A DNA stretch of 64,000 bases from Thalassobius vesicularis (GTDB lineage: Bacteria > Pseudomonadota > Alphaproteobacteria > Rhodobacterales > Rhodobacteraceae): the NCBI RefSeq assembly GCF_004799325.1, contig NZ_SSMD01000005.1, positions 279,137-343,136 of the forward strand, written 5' to 3'. Below are positions 8,532 through 16,951 of this stretch, in pieces. The stretch's first letter is position 1. Each line of letters begins with the position of its first letter. The translations under genes and the position numbers were made by a program. The notes beneath the pieces are model-generated. The model was given only the letters and a program-made list of their open reading frames with translations. It was not told where the DNA came from and did not search any database.

Positions 8532-9089
8532 TCAATCGTCAGCGCGGAGTTTACCTAGCTGAATAGATTGCCGTAGCCCAAACCACATATCAGTTGTCGT
8601 GAGGGGTTTTTGCAGGACCGAGGCGCCCTGAATTCCGTATATCTGCGCAGGACAATTGGGATATTGCTGTCCCTGCAGAACAATGACCGGCTTATTGGGG
8701 AACATGGACCGCATTTTTCCCCAGACTTCCGCAAAGGCCGTTGCATCGCCTTCAAACAGGTCATGGTCAATCACGAAGACATCGCAATCGTCGCCGTAAT
8801 CCGCCAGTACTTCGCCGACGAATTCGGAAAAGGGCTCTTCGATGAAATCGACGGCCAGCTTTTCCTTCATCCAGGACCGGATTTTCTGATATTCCTTGCT
8901 GTTGTCGCCAACATACATCACGCGGTTATGAACCAGCGCGTCGCGGATGATCTCATCGCTTTCGACGTCATCAATGAGAGAGGACACAAGGCTTGCCGCG
9001 GCGTTGCGGAACCAGGCGCCGATCTTGCCGGTAATGCCGACGCTACCGTGATCGAGCGAGGCGAATTTCGCGTGGTCTGAAGCAAACAT
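8532..9089 (-). CDS. Receiver-like (response regulator fold) protein
   Basis: A 185-residue protein with an N-terminal helical extension (1-50) and a C-terminal receiver-like fold. Strand 1 is VMYVGDNS (one acidic residue instead of the usual pair), strand 3 is DVFVIDHDLFEG with a candidate phospho-Asp, strand 4 is PVIVLQGQ (Gln where Thr/Ser normally sits), and strand 5 is VLQKPLTT with the conserved Lys-Pro. No output domain follows. The Thr-to-Gln change suggests altered switching. It is transcribed away from the hybrid kinase at 9.66 kb across a long intergenic region, and a second receiver-like protein lies on the other side at 13.1 kb. Confidence 0.65.
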   Translation of the reverse strand: MFASDHAKFASLDHGSVGITGKIGAWFRNAAASLVSSLIDDVESDEIIRDALVHNRVMYVGDNSKEYQKIRSWMKEKLAVDFIEEPFSEFVGEVLADYGDDCDVFVIDHDLFEGDATAFAEVWGKMRSMFPNKPVIVLQGQQYPNCPAQIYGIQGASVLQKPLTTTDMWFGLRQSIQLGKLRADD

Positions 9090-9660
9090 CGGTTATGTCC
9101 TGCGTGGCGGAAACTGCTGGTGGCCTACATCGTCAATTGTTGATCCAAGGATAATTCACCCGACCACTCGCGCAAGTTGTCGTAAGTATTCGGGGAAAAT
9201 CATTGGATAGAAGAAGCTATCGAAAGATAGTGGTCGGTGTATTTGGTATTATTGGCGTGGCGTGATACCAATATGTTGTCTGGGTCGCCTGTATGTTCTT
9301 ACCGGTCGCTTCAAAGCAGTTGCGCTGCTAGTAATGATTAACACAGTCAATGAACTTATGATGGACGCTCGCAGCACTTTCCGTGCCGTCGGTTCGTCGG
9401 AGTCCTAACCATTTCGGGTAGTTTCCTACCCGCTCGGGTAGGTCGCAACTCGAACGATACGATTAGGTATCCTTTGACCACGTGCATGTTTCGTTGCGGT
9501 ATCTATCCTATCCTCAGGTCGTGGTTTTGACCCCGGAAGGTGGCAAGGTGCTGTTCGATCTGTCCTAGGTAATTGCGGATGCAAATCCGCCACTGATTTG
9601 AAACATGTTTCGGCTTTGGGTCGGGCAATAACGAAAAAAGTCCGAGTCGAAGAATTCCCA
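9090..9660. other. 570-base palindrome-rich intergenic region
   Basis: Noticeably lower GC than the rest of the window. It contains GATAG / CTATC / GATAG (9206-9230), an inverted repeat TTGGTAT / ATACCAA (9243-9249, 9265-9271), and three alternating arms CGGGTAG / CTACCCG / CGGGTAG (9415-9441). No convincing ORF is seen. It lies between the divergent receiver-like gene and the hybrid kinase and is the likely control region for both. Confidence 0.6.
9415..9442. promoter_or_regulatory. Triple palindrome, candidate NarL/LuxR-type operator
   Basis: Arms CGGGTAG (9415-9421), CTACCCG (9426-9432) and CGGGTAG (9435-9441). The last two form CCTACCCG-CT-CGGGTAGG, a 7-2-7 type palindrome like those bound by NarL-family dimers. 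The LuxR-type regulator encoded at 12.4 kb is the obvious candidate binder, but this is inferred from position and geometry only. Confidence 0.45.
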
Positions 9661-12294
9661 ATGAGCTGGTCTTACGCATTTCCTTCATACTCTTTCGAGG
9701 TTCTGGTCGCAAAATTGCGTGAACGCTCCAACCGGGGCTCGATTTTCCTGTTGTTGGTTCTGATGATAGGCGTCAGCGCCTTGCTTTTTGTCGCTGCTGT
9801 CGACTTTCGCACCAAGCTGGAATTGATCAGATCTTATGATACTGAAAACGAAGCCTGGCGCGTGGCGCGTGTGGAGGTGGACGCGCATCAGGTTCTTCAT
9901 GAAATTGACGACTACATTCTGCATGTCGATAGCGGAAAAGATTTTCGGAAAATTATCACGCGAAAATTCGATATTTTGTATAGCCGCATCGAGGTAATAC
10001 GAGTTTCGCTGAAAAGGTACCCTGCCTCGGATAAACTGCAAGACCATATGGACCGCCTGATATCGTGGCGAGAGGCGCTTGCGGCCGAAATTGACTCGGG
10101 TGCAGCCTTTGACGAGGGTGGCTTGCGCGATTTGCGCGCGTCCGTGGATCAAATGCTTCCTGAAATCCGATCATTTGCGTTGGAATGCTTGGGCTTGTTT
10201 GCGGTCGAATCCGATAAAAAGCGAAAAGAAGAAGAAGGGCTTTTCTTCAGGTTCTATCTTGAATCGATCTTCCTGCTGATGCTCATGGCGTTCGGGACTT
10301 TCCTGATTTACCAGCTTTGGCGGGAATTGGAGCGGCGCAACGGACAGATTGCGCAGATTGCGTCCAGCCTGTCGGCAGCGTTCGATTGCGCGCTTAATGC
10401 GGTGATCGTGACCGATCTGGATTGCAAGATCCTGTACTGCAACGCCATGTTCGGAAAGATTTTCGGACAAGATGTGGAAAAGGTCATGGGGCAGACCGTC
10501 CCAGAGCTTATTCTGCCGCCTGAGTTGCTGGACGCCCACGAAACCGAGATGGAGAAGATCCGCGCGGTTGCGCCGGAAAACAGGTATGTCCTTGGGCCTA
10601 GGATCATGCCGGCCCGGCGGGCGGACGGCACCGAGATCACGATCGAAGTCACCATGATGACGGACCGGGATGTCTCGGGGAATGGGGTCGTTGTCTCGTT
10701 CATGCGTGACATCACCGAGCAATTGGCCTTTGAGGAAAAGCTGCGCGACGCGGCCAGACAGGCCGAGCAGGCCGCGCATGCGAAAAGCATGTTCCTGGCA
10801 ACCATGAGCCACGAGATGCGGACGCCGCTGCATGGTCTGATGGCTTCGCTCAGTCTAGTCGACACCAGCAAGATCGATGCCGACACAAAGTCGCTGCTGA
10901 AGACGGCGAACGATTGCAGTAAACGTGCCCTGGATCAGATCAACGACGTATTGGACCTGACCCAATTGGGCGAGGCAGCCCCCCCGCGCGAAGATTTCAG
11001 CCCGGCGCGCATCGTCGCGGACATCGCAGACGAGTTGCGCGCCCTGGCCGAGCAGAACGAAAACGCGCTGACGCTGGAAATTGCGCCCGAGGTGCAGAAC
11101 CAGGTCGTTCGCGGCTGGCCGGTCTCGTTTTCTCGGGCGATCTACAATCTGGCCGGGAACGCGGTCAAATTCACGACACACGGCCAAATCACCATTCGTC
11201 TGTGCACGAATGACAACGCAATCGGCGGCGGTTGTATGACCGTCAGTGTCGAGGACACCGGGGTCGGAATCGCCCCTGAGATGCAGGAAAAGATATTTGA
11301 GGCGTTTGAAAGCGCTGTCCCCATTGGCTCCAGACAGATCGGCAAACACGGCACGGGGCTGGGTCTGGCCATCGCGCAACGGGCCGTCCAGCAACAAGGT
11401 GGGCAGCTGGAGCTGGAAAGCCAGCTGGGCGAGGGAAGCAGGTTCTACTTTACCATCCCGTTCGCGAAAGCGATCAACCCCGTCTTGCAGGTGGGGCAAA
11501 CCGCAGGACAACCGGATTGGACCGGGACCGGCAGACTGAACGTTCTGGTGGTCGAAGATCACCCGGTGAACAGCGCGTTGATGTGCAGGATGCTGGAACG
11601 TCTGGGCCACACTGCCGAGTGCGCCGAAAATGGGCAAATTGCGGTGGATAAGGCCAAGCTTCGGCATTTCGACGCGATCCTGATGGATTTCTCGATGCCG
11701 GTCATGGATGGGGTCACGGCCGCGCAGATCATCCGCGAAGGGCGGGGGCCGTCTGCAAACTCGGTCATCTTTGGGGTCACGGCAACCAGTGCCGCAGCAA
11801 ACGAAAAATTGGGCACAATCTTTGATAAGATCCTGATCAAGCCCATCGGTGTAGAAAAGATCGATCTAAACCTGCGTTCGTTCCGGCACCGGTTCCTCTA
11901 CACATCTCATGCGTTGTCGGCTGTGCCGGCGGCTGTTTCGGCGGCTGCTGTGTCTGATCTGTCGGCTATGACCGTGCTGGTGCAAGATCCCACCTTTGAT
12001 CAAATCACTCAGGTAATGGGTCAGGAGACAGCGAACGGCCTTTTGGCGGAGGTCTTGCAGGAGGCCGCGGAGGCTCTAAAGGCGCTGAGCGATGATGAGC
12101 TGACCAATGGTGAGCAACTGGCGCTGATCCACAAATCCGCCGGGGCCTGCGCGATGATGGGGCTGCAAGAGCTGGCTGAAACGCTGTCCGAGGTCGAAAC
12201 CTGCCTGCGCTGTCATCAGTGCGAGGCCATCGAATTACTGGGGATAATGGCCGGTAATCAGCTGAATGAGTTGAGAAAAGAGTTTGCAATGTAA
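9661..12294 (+). CDS. Hybrid sensor histidine kinase with receiver and HPt domains
   Basis: An 877-residue phosphorelay kinase. A TM helix at about 24-45 and a second near 205-225 bracket a roughly 160-residue periplasmic, helical sensor region. Then follow a PAS domain (about 240-350), HisKA with SHEMRTPLHG (His384), a catalytic domain with NLAGNAVKFT, EDTGVGIAPE and GTGLGLAIA, a receiver with ILMDFSMPVMDG (Asp676) and KPIG, and a C-terminal HPt with IHKSAGACAMMG (His824). All relay residues are present. The start at 9661 is MSWSYAF. The LuxR-type regulator follows 96 bases downstream and is the likely final acceptor. The signal is unknown. Confidence 0.9.
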   Translation: MSWSYAFPSYSFEVLVAKLRERSNRGSIFLLLVLMIGVSALLFVAAVDFRTKLELIRSYDTENEAWRVARVEVDAHQVLHEIDDYILHVDSGKDFRKIITRKFDILYSRIEVIRVSLKRYPASDKLQDHMDRLISWREALAAEIDSGAAFDEGGLRDLRASVDQMLPEIRSFALECLGLFAVESDKKRKEEEGLFFRFYLESIFLLMLMAFGTFLIYQLWRELERRNGQIAQIASSLSAAFDCALNAVIVTDLDCKILYCNAMFGKIFGQDVEKVMGQTVPELILPPELLDAHETEMEKIRAVAPENRYVLGPRIMPARRADGTEITIEVTMMTDRDVSGNGVVVSFMRDITEQLAFEEKLRDAARQAEQAAHAKSMFLATMSHEMRTPLHGLMASLSLVDTSKIDADTKSLLKTANDCSKRALDQINDVLDLTQLGEAAPPREDFSPARIVADIADELRALAEQNENALTLEIAPEVQNQVVRGWPVSFSRAIYNLAGNAVKFTTHGQITIRLCTNDNAIGGGCMTVSVEDTGVGIAPEMQEKIFEAFESAVPIGSRQIGKHGTGLGLAIAQRAVQQQGGQLELESQLGEGSRFYFTIPFAKAINPVLQVGQTAGQPDWTGTGRLNVLVVEDHPVNSALMCRMLERLGHTAECAENGQIAVDKAKLRHFDAILMDFSMPVMDGVTAAQIIREGRGPSANSVIFGVTATSAAANEKLGTIFDKILIKPIGVEKIDLNLRSFRHRFLYTSHALSAVPAAVSAAAVSDLSAMTVLVQDPTFDQITQVMGQETANGLLAEVLQEAAEALKALSDDELTNGEQLALIHKSAGACAMMGLQELAETLSEVETCLRCHQCEAIELLGIMAGNQLNELRKEFAM

Positions 12295-12390
12295 CCCGCA
12301 ATCAAAGAGCCGCCCTGCACGCGCGACAACCCGGTGCTTAGGGTTTCAATGGCTGGAAACAGCCGAAACGTACTTTTTTGGAATACCAAA

Positions 12391-13008
12391 ATGAAGATTC
12401 TTGTAGCCGATGATCACAAGCTTGTACGCGAGATCATTTCGACTCATTTGGAGAAAAACGACGAAATCGAAGTCACGGAATGTGGCAGCGTTGATGAGGC
12501 GCTGGAGCGGATCGAGACGGTAGGCTCTTTCGACGTGGTCTTGCTGGACCTGGCCATGCCGGGCATGAACGGCCTGAATGGGCTGACCAAGGTCGTCGAT
12601 GCGAACTCGGACGGTGCGACCGTACTGTTTTCCGGAACCGCCAACCCGGACGTGGTGAACGAAGCGGTGACTTTGGGCGCGCGTGGGTTCATCCCCAAGA
12701 CGCTGGGGGCCGGGGCGCTGGTCAACGCGATCCAGCTGATTGCCTCTGGCGAGGTATTTCTGCCGTCTACCCTGATCGCTGCGCAGGCCTCGGATGACGA
12801 GCAGCAAGGCCAGGGCAGCGATCTGACGCCCCGCGAAAGATCTGTTCTGCGTTCCCTGTGCAATGGCAACACCAACAAGGAAATCGCCCGCGAAGAAGAA
12901 ATCAGCGAGGTGACGGTGAAAATGCATCTGCGCGCGATTTGTAAAAAGCTGGACGCCCGCAACCGGACCCATGCTGCGCTGATCGCGCGCGAGTTGGGGC
13001 TTTCCTGA
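12391..13008 (+). CDS. LuxR/NarL-family response regulator
   Basis: A 205-residue two-domain regulator. The receiver (1-118) has the acidic pair DD (8-9), phospho-Asp53 in VLLDLAMPGMNG, Ser/Thr in LFSGTA and Lys in FIPKTLG. The LuxR-type helix-turn-helix (about 140-205) has DLTPRERSVLRSLCNGNTNKEIAREEEIS and VKMHLRAICKKLDARNRTHAA. The start MKILVADDHK at 12391 is preferred over upstream in-frame ATG codons. It sits just after the hybrid kinase and is likely its partner. The palindromes upstream of the kinase could be its targets. Confidence 0.92.
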   Translation: MKILVADDHKLVREIISTHLEKNDEIEVTECGSVDEALERIETVGSFDVVLLDLAMPGMNGLNGLTKVVDANSDGATVLFSGTANPDVVNEAVTLGARGFIPKTLGAGALVNAIQLIASGEVFLPSTLIAAQASDDEQQGQGSDLTPRERSVLRSLCNGNTNKEIAREEEISEVTVKMHLRAICKKLDARNRTHAALIARELGLS

Positions 13009-13035
13009 CGGGGGCAGGCACGGCTTGCCCAAAAG

Positions 13036-13073
13036 AAAAAGGCGACACATCCTGATCGATGGGTCGCCTTTTC
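13036..13073. terminator. Bidirectional terminator between convergent regulator genes
   Basis: Stem AAAAGGCGAC (13037-13046) / GTCGCCTTTT (13063-13072) with A- and T-tracts on the two sides. It lies between the LuxR-type regulator and the convergent receiver-like gene. Confidence 0.8.
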
Positions 13074-13091
13074 AGTTGCGCGGCAAGTCGG

Positions 13092-13631
13092 TCAGGAGAG
13101 GCGCCGAGCTTGCCAGATTTTATTGTTGGTTTTTGCCTGTTCCAGTGCTTCCACCAGGGATTTCCAGCCGATGGGCGACTTCACGGTCGCGTCGCAGATC
13201 GCCAGTCGTTCGGTGCCGAATTCGCTGACGGTGGCTTTTTCGCTGAGCAGCACAATCGTGACAGCCGGCGCGATCTTGCGAATTTCCAGCAGGGCTTCGA
13301 TGGTTTGGGTGATCCCACCCAGCGACTCGATCTCAACAAAGACGATGCCGGTGTTGTCCGGGTCGGCGGCCAATTCGTCGATCATCTCGTCCAGCGTGGG
13401 CTGAGCGGTCACCGAAAAACCGGCGCGCCCCAGCCACGACCGCAGCAACGAATCCGTGGGGGTCGTGCCCACGATCGACGCATTCGTCGAGACGTAGCCG
13501 AAACCTTCGGCAAAAGACCGGGTTGGCAGCGCCGTGTCAGCGGGCTCTGCCGGGTTCGAAAGGTGCGCAGAACCGAACACGCGCTGCTCTTGCCACAGAG
13601 AACCGGAGTTGAATTTGCGGATCATTCCCAT
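13092..13631 (-). CDS. Degenerate receiver-like protein
   Basis: A 179-residue protein with a receiver-like half from about residue 50: ASIVGTTPTDSLLRSWLGRAGF, a strand IVFVEIESLGG where Glu takes the place of the phospho-Asp, strand VTIVLLSEK with Ser at the switch position, and ATVKSPIG retaining Lys. The acidic pair of strand 1 is missing. The Glu could mimic a permanently phosphorylated state. The N-terminal 50 residues are low-complexity and contain no known domain. The ATG at 13631 has AGGTGA six bases upstream, and the GTG three codons earlier has none. It is convergent with the LuxR-type regulator. Confidence 0.65.
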   Translation of the reverse strand: MGMIRKFNSGSLWQEQRVFGSAHLSNPAEPADTALPTRSFAEGFGYVSTNASIVGTTPTDSLLRSWLGRAGFSVTAQPTLDEMIDELAADPDNTGIVFVEIESLGGITQTIEALLEIRKIAPAVTIVLLSEKATVSEFGTERLAICDATVKSPIGWKSLVEALEQAKTNNKIWQARRLS

Positions 13632-13939
13632 TTTGGTCACCTAAGCTTTTGTTAACCAAAGGTAACATGTCTGTCGCAGGTGCGTTTTGGGCATAAGTGA
13701 CTGGCGGTAACTATTACGATATTGGAATGTGTCGAAAGGAACGCTGGCGCTATCAAAAGGATGTGGTAGGCGTTCTTGGGAGCGACGGGACAGCGACCCG
13801 GACCGCTGGTGCTGGCGATGGGCCTTTTTATCGGCGGGACGCCGATGCGCTCAGGAATCAAAAAAATCATCTTTGACGGGAACTTTCCCGAGATTGGCAC
13901 GTTGGGGGCCAGCGAACTGGGAAAATGAGCCGCGGGAAC
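13632..13939. other. Intergenic region with a possible broken small gene
   Basis: Contains GTTAACC / GGTAAC half-palindromes just upstream of the 13.1-kb gene (about 13650-13667) and the doubtful reading frame listed separately. No other gene is seen. Confidence 0.4.
13761..13928 (+). pseudogene. Possible small ORF interrupted by an early stop
   Basis: AAAAGG precedes an ATG at 13761, but the third codon is TAG. The same frame then stays open to TGA at 13926-13928 and reads protein-like (PLVLAMGLFIGGTPMRSGIK, then IIFDGNFPEIGTLGASELGK). Translation could instead start at the ATG at 13818 (36 residues). It ends 11 bases before the next small gene. Either a degraded gene or chance; low confidence. 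Confidence 0.3.
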
Positions 13940-14071
13940 ATGACTGATTACACCGATCCTCAGCATCACGAACATCAGGACCTGCGCAAGCGGAGCGGGG
14001 CCGGTCTGGGACTGGCGTTTATTCTGGCCGGGTTTTTCTGGGTAGGCGTGGTGGCTTTTGTGGTCGCTTAG
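13940..14071 (+). CDS. Small single-pass membrane protein (43 aa), paralogue 1
   Basis: A 43-residue protein: a charged, His-rich N terminus (MTDYTDPQHHEHQDLRKRSG) and one transmembrane helix GLGLAFILAGFFWVGVVAFV. The helix closely resembles that of the next small gene (shared pattern LGxAxILAxxFWxGVVAxxV), so the two look like tandem paralogues. The ribosome binding site is weak (CGGGAA just before the ATG). Function unknown. Confidence 0.55.
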   Translation: MTDYTDPQHHEHQDLRKRSGAGLGLAFILAGFFWVGVVAFVVA

Positions 14072-14205
14072 GCCACCGTCACAGCACGGATTTTCTCGCT
14101 ATGGGGGATCGCGAATAACTCAGGGTTAAATTCCATTTTGGATATCACTGGTTATGCTGTACGCTCGCTTTACGTTTATTAAAACTTTGCACGCACGGGA
14201 AACGG

Positions 14206-14352
14206 ATGGGGCAATTTAAGAACCTGTCCGGCGTCAAGAGAGAGAGACGGTCGCACAAGTCAGCGAAGCCCGAGGGATTCAGCCTTGGGATGGCGGTGAT
14301 TCTGGCGACCGTATTTTGGGCAGGCGTTGTTGCGCTGATTGTTTACTTTTAG
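14206..14352 (+). CDS. Small single-pass membrane protein (48 aa), paralogue 2
   Basis: A 48-residue protein with a basic N terminus (MGQFKNLSGVKRERRSHKSA) and one transmembrane helix FSLGMAVILATVFWAGVVALIV, similar to the helix of the 43-aa protein 134 bases upstream. The start is preceded by CGGGAAACGG. It ends immediately before the convergent EnvZ-like gene (stop at 14352, the other gene's stop at 14355). Positive-inside orientation would place the N terminus in the cytoplasm. Function unknown. Confidence 0.55.
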   Translation: MGQFKNLSGVKRERRSHKSAKPEGFSLGMAVILATVFWAGVVALIVYF

Positions 14353-14354
14353 GG

Positions 14355-15674
14355 CTAGCGGGCCATAACGATGTCGGCCTGCAGACCGCCCAGAGTTCCG
14401 CTTTCTCCCAGACGCAGGACACCACCATGCGATCGCGCGATGTCCGCGACGATCGCAAGGCCAAGGCCAACGCCGCTGCCTTTGTTCTGGTTGCGCGCGC
14501 TGTCCAGACGGGTGAACGGCTTGAGCGCCTGATCGCGGTCCTGCGGGGCGATGCCGGGGCCGTCATCCTCGACCCGGATGCGCAGGGATTTGTCTGTCAC
14601 CACGACCGAGACCTGTACGGTGTTGCCGTAGCGCAGGCCGTTTTCGATCAGGTTCGACACCGCGCGCCGCATCGCGACGGGGCGCAGGGCGACCAGGCCT
14701 TCGCCCTCGGCGGTGATCAGCGTGACGGGCTGGCCCGACAGGCTGAGGGCGTCGACCAAGTTGCGGACCAGCGCGATGGGATCGGTCGGCTCGGGCTCAC
14801 CTTCCGAGGAGCCGCGGGCGAAGGACAGGAATTCATCCAGAATGTGCTGCATTTCGTCGGCGTCCTTCATCAGGGCGTCGGCCTCGGGGTCGTCCAGAAT
14901 GGCCAGGCCCAGACGCAGCCGCGTCAGGGGCGTGCGCAGGTCATGGCTGACGCCGGACAGCAGCAGGGTGCGCTGCTCGATGTGCCGCTCGATCCGGGCG
15001 CGCATGTCCAGAAAGGCGTTGCCGGCCGCCCGCACCTCGATCGCGCCGGTGGGGCGATAGGGGACGTTGCGGCCCTTGCCGAACGCCTCGGCGGCGGCGG
15101 CCAGACGTGTGATCGGACGCAGCTGGTTGCGCAGGTAGATGTAAGCGATCAGCGTCATCAGCCCGCCGAAGAATGCCATGTTCACCAGCAGCTGATGCGG
15201 ATTGGCGGCCGAGACGCGAACGCGGTCCAGCTCCAGCACGGTGATGCCCTGCGGGATGTCCACGAACAGCAGCACCGTGTCGTCATCGGGCAGCGAGATC
15301 GCGCGCAGCTCGGGCAGCATCTGGCCAAAGTAATATTCCACGATCAGCCCCGAGACATCGTACCAGCGGCGCTGACCCGGCGGGGCAGGGGGCGTCTGGC
15401 CCGGCAGGTAGACGGGGATTTGCAGCGGCACGGCCAGATGCGCAATCGTCTGGGGGATCTCGGTGGCGGGCAGATCGGCGGGGATGGCATCCAGCAGCAG
15501 GCGAACCTCGCGCGTGGCGGTCTGGGTCATCTGGCGGGTGACGCCCTCGAAATGGCGTTGGATGAAGACGACAGAGACCACCAGCTGCAGCGTGACCACA
15601 GGCAGGATCAGGATCAGCGCCGCACGACTATAGAGGCCGCGGGGCAAATAGCGTTTGAGCCAGCGAAAGAACAT
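14355..15674 (-). CDS. EnvZ/OmpR-type sensor histidine kinase
   Basis: A 439-residue inner-membrane kinase: TM1 about 18-38, a periplasmic domain about 40-160, TM2 about 162-182, HAMP about 183-235 (QLRPITRLAAAAEAFGKG), HisKA with GVSHDLRTPLTRLRL (His244), then NLIENGLRYG, EDDGPGIAP and GVGLGLAI nucleotide-binding boxes. The periplasmic domain and H-box resemble alphaproteobacterial EnvZ-like osmosensors. No OmpR-type regulator is adjacent in the window, so the partner is encoded elsewhere. The start at 15674 (MFFRWLKRYL) gives a normal N terminus. It is divergent from the metallo-hydrolase gene. Confidence 0.88.
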   Translation of the reverse strand: MFFRWLKRYLPRGLYSRAALILILPVVTLQLVVSVVFIQRHFEGVTRQMTQTATREVRLLLDAIPADLPATEIPQTIAHLAVPLQIPVYLPGQTPPAPPGQRRWYDVSGLIVEYYFGQMLPELRAISLPDDDTVLLFVDIPQGITVLELDRVRVSAANPHQLLVNMAFFGGLMTLIAYIYLRNQLRPITRLAAAAEAFGKGRNVPYRPTGAIEVRAAGNAFLDMRARIERHIEQRTLLLSGVSHDLRTPLTRLRLGLAILDDPEADALMKDADEMQHILDEFLSFARGSSEGEPEPTDPIALVRNLVDALSLSGQPVTLITAEGEGLVALRPVAMRRAVSNLIENGLRYGNTVQVSVVVTDKSLRIRVEDDGPGIAPQDRDQALKPFTRLDSARNQNKGSGVGLGLAIVADIARSHGGVLRLGESGTLGGLQADIVMAR

Positions 15675-15715
15675 GGGCTAAACCTAGCGGGCAGCCGCAG
15701 CGAGAGGAATAGAGG

Positions 15716-16627
15716 ATGTTGCCACCGGACGATTTCAATCCGCCCGTGGGCGTGGCCGAACAGCTGGAAGAGGGGCTGCGCCGGGTGCTGGCGCCCAATC
15801 CCTCGCCCATGACCTATCGCGGCACGAACACCTACCTGCTGGGCGAGCGGGATATCGCGGTGATCGACCCCGGCCCCGACGATCCGCGCCATTTGCAGGC
15901 GATTCTGGACGCGCTGCATCCGGGTCAGCAGATTTCGCACATCATCGTGACGCACGCGCATCTGGATCACTCGCCGCTGGCGCGGGCCTTGTCCGCGCGG
16001 GTGGGCGCGCCGGTCTACGCCTATGGCGATTACCTGGCGGGCCGGTCCGATGTGATGGTGCAACTGGCCCAGGGCGGGCTGGCGGGCGGCGGCGAAGGCA
16101 CCGATGCCGAGTTCGAGCCGGACATCACCGTCGCCGATGGCGAGGTGATCGCGGGCGACGGTTGGGCCCTGCGCGCGCTTTGGACGCCTGGTCATTTCGG
16201 CAACCACCTGAGCTTTGCCTGGAACGATGCGATCTTTACCGGCGATCTGGTGATGGGGTGGGCCAGCTCTCTGGTGTCGCCGCCGGATGGTGACCTGACG
16301 GACTTCATGCGCTCGTGCGAGTTGCTGCAGGACCTGCCGGCCCGGCGCTATCATGCGGGCCACGGCGCGCCGGTTACGGAAACCGCCGAACGGGTCGATT
16401 GGCTGCTGAGTCACCGCCGCGCCCGCGAGGCCGCGATCCTGTCCGCGCTGGAGGGCAATCCCGCCACCGCCCGCGACCTTGCGCTGCGCATCTACACCGA
16501 AACCCCGCCTGCGTTGATTCCGGCGGCCACGCGCAACGTCTTTGCGCATCTCGTTGATCTGTCTGGAAAAAACACCGTCACCGCGATGGATGAACTGGCC
16601 GCGGACGCGATTTTCCGGCTGGTTTGA
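15716..16627 (+). CDS. Metallo-beta-lactamase-fold hydrolase (LACTB2-like)
   Basis: A 303-residue cytoplasmic protein. The zinc-binding HxHxDH motif is VTHAHLDHSPLA (His80, His82, Asp84, His85), with later ligands in TPGHFGNHLSF, FTGDLVMG and GHGAPV. The C-terminal 60 residues form the winged-helix extension found in LACTB2-type proteins (ILSALEGNPATARDLALRIYTE). Relatives include RNA endonucleases and thioesterases, and the substrate here cannot be named. The start at 15716 follows GAGAGGAATAGAGG. Confidence 0.85.
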   Translation: MLPPDDFNPPVGVAEQLEEGLRRVLAPNPSPMTYRGTNTYLLGERDIAVIDPGPDDPRHLQAILDALHPGQQISHIIVTHAHLDHSPLARALSARVGAPVYAYGDYLAGRSDVMVQLAQGGLAGGGEGTDAEFEPDITVADGEVIAGDGWALRALWTPGHFGNHLSFAWNDAIFTGDLVMGWASSLVSPPDGDLTDFMRSCELLQDLPARRYHAGHGAPVTETAERVDWLLSHRRAREAAILSALEGNPATARDLALRIYTETPPALIPAATRNVFAHLVDLSGKNTVTAMDELAADAIFRLV

Positions 16628-16667
16628 GGGGGATGAATTTTTTTCGGAAAAAAGTGGCAAAAGCCTC

Positions 16668-16696
16668 TGGACGCCGGAAAATGACATAGCTATACA
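16668..16696 (+). promoter_or_regulatory. Promoter of tRNA-Asn
   Basis: TGGACG (16668-16673), 17-base spacer, TATACA (16691-16696), about twelve bases before the mature tRNA 5' end. Confidence 0.55.
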
Positions 16697-16707
16697 CCCC
16701 CCCATGT

Positions 16708-16782
16708 TCCGGCGTAGCTCAGCGGTAGAGCAGTTGACTGTTAATCAATTGGTCGTAGGTTCGATCCCTACCGCCGGAGCCA
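16708..16782 (+). tRNA. tRNA-Asn (GUU)
   Basis: A 75-base cloverleaf with acceptor TCCGGCG / CGCCGGA, D arm GCTC/GAGC, anticodon GTT at 16740-16742 flanked by a perfect TTGAC... stem, T arm GTAGG-TTCGATC-CCTAC, discriminator G and encoded CCA. A strong terminator follows at once. Confidence 0.97.
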
Positions 16783-16783
16783 T

Positions 16784-16818
16784 AAAAAGCCCTTGAGCTG
16801 ATGCTCGAGGGCTTTTTT
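16784..16818 (+). terminator. Terminator of tRNA-Asn
   Basis: Stem AAAAGCCCTTGAGC (16785-16798) / GCTCGAGGGCTTTT (16803-16816), TGAT loop, followed by further T residues. The stem contains one mismatch-tolerant G:T pair. Confidence 0.9.
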
Positions 16819-16951
16819 GTTGCCCGCGCGGCCCACGGGTGCGGCGCAAAAGGCGGCCTTCCTGCGGTGTTGTACGTGTTTGAATCGGTGGCCCCGTGGA
16901 CTCGGGCGCGGGTTTGGTTTAACGGGTGCGCAACGAAATCGGGGAATAGCT

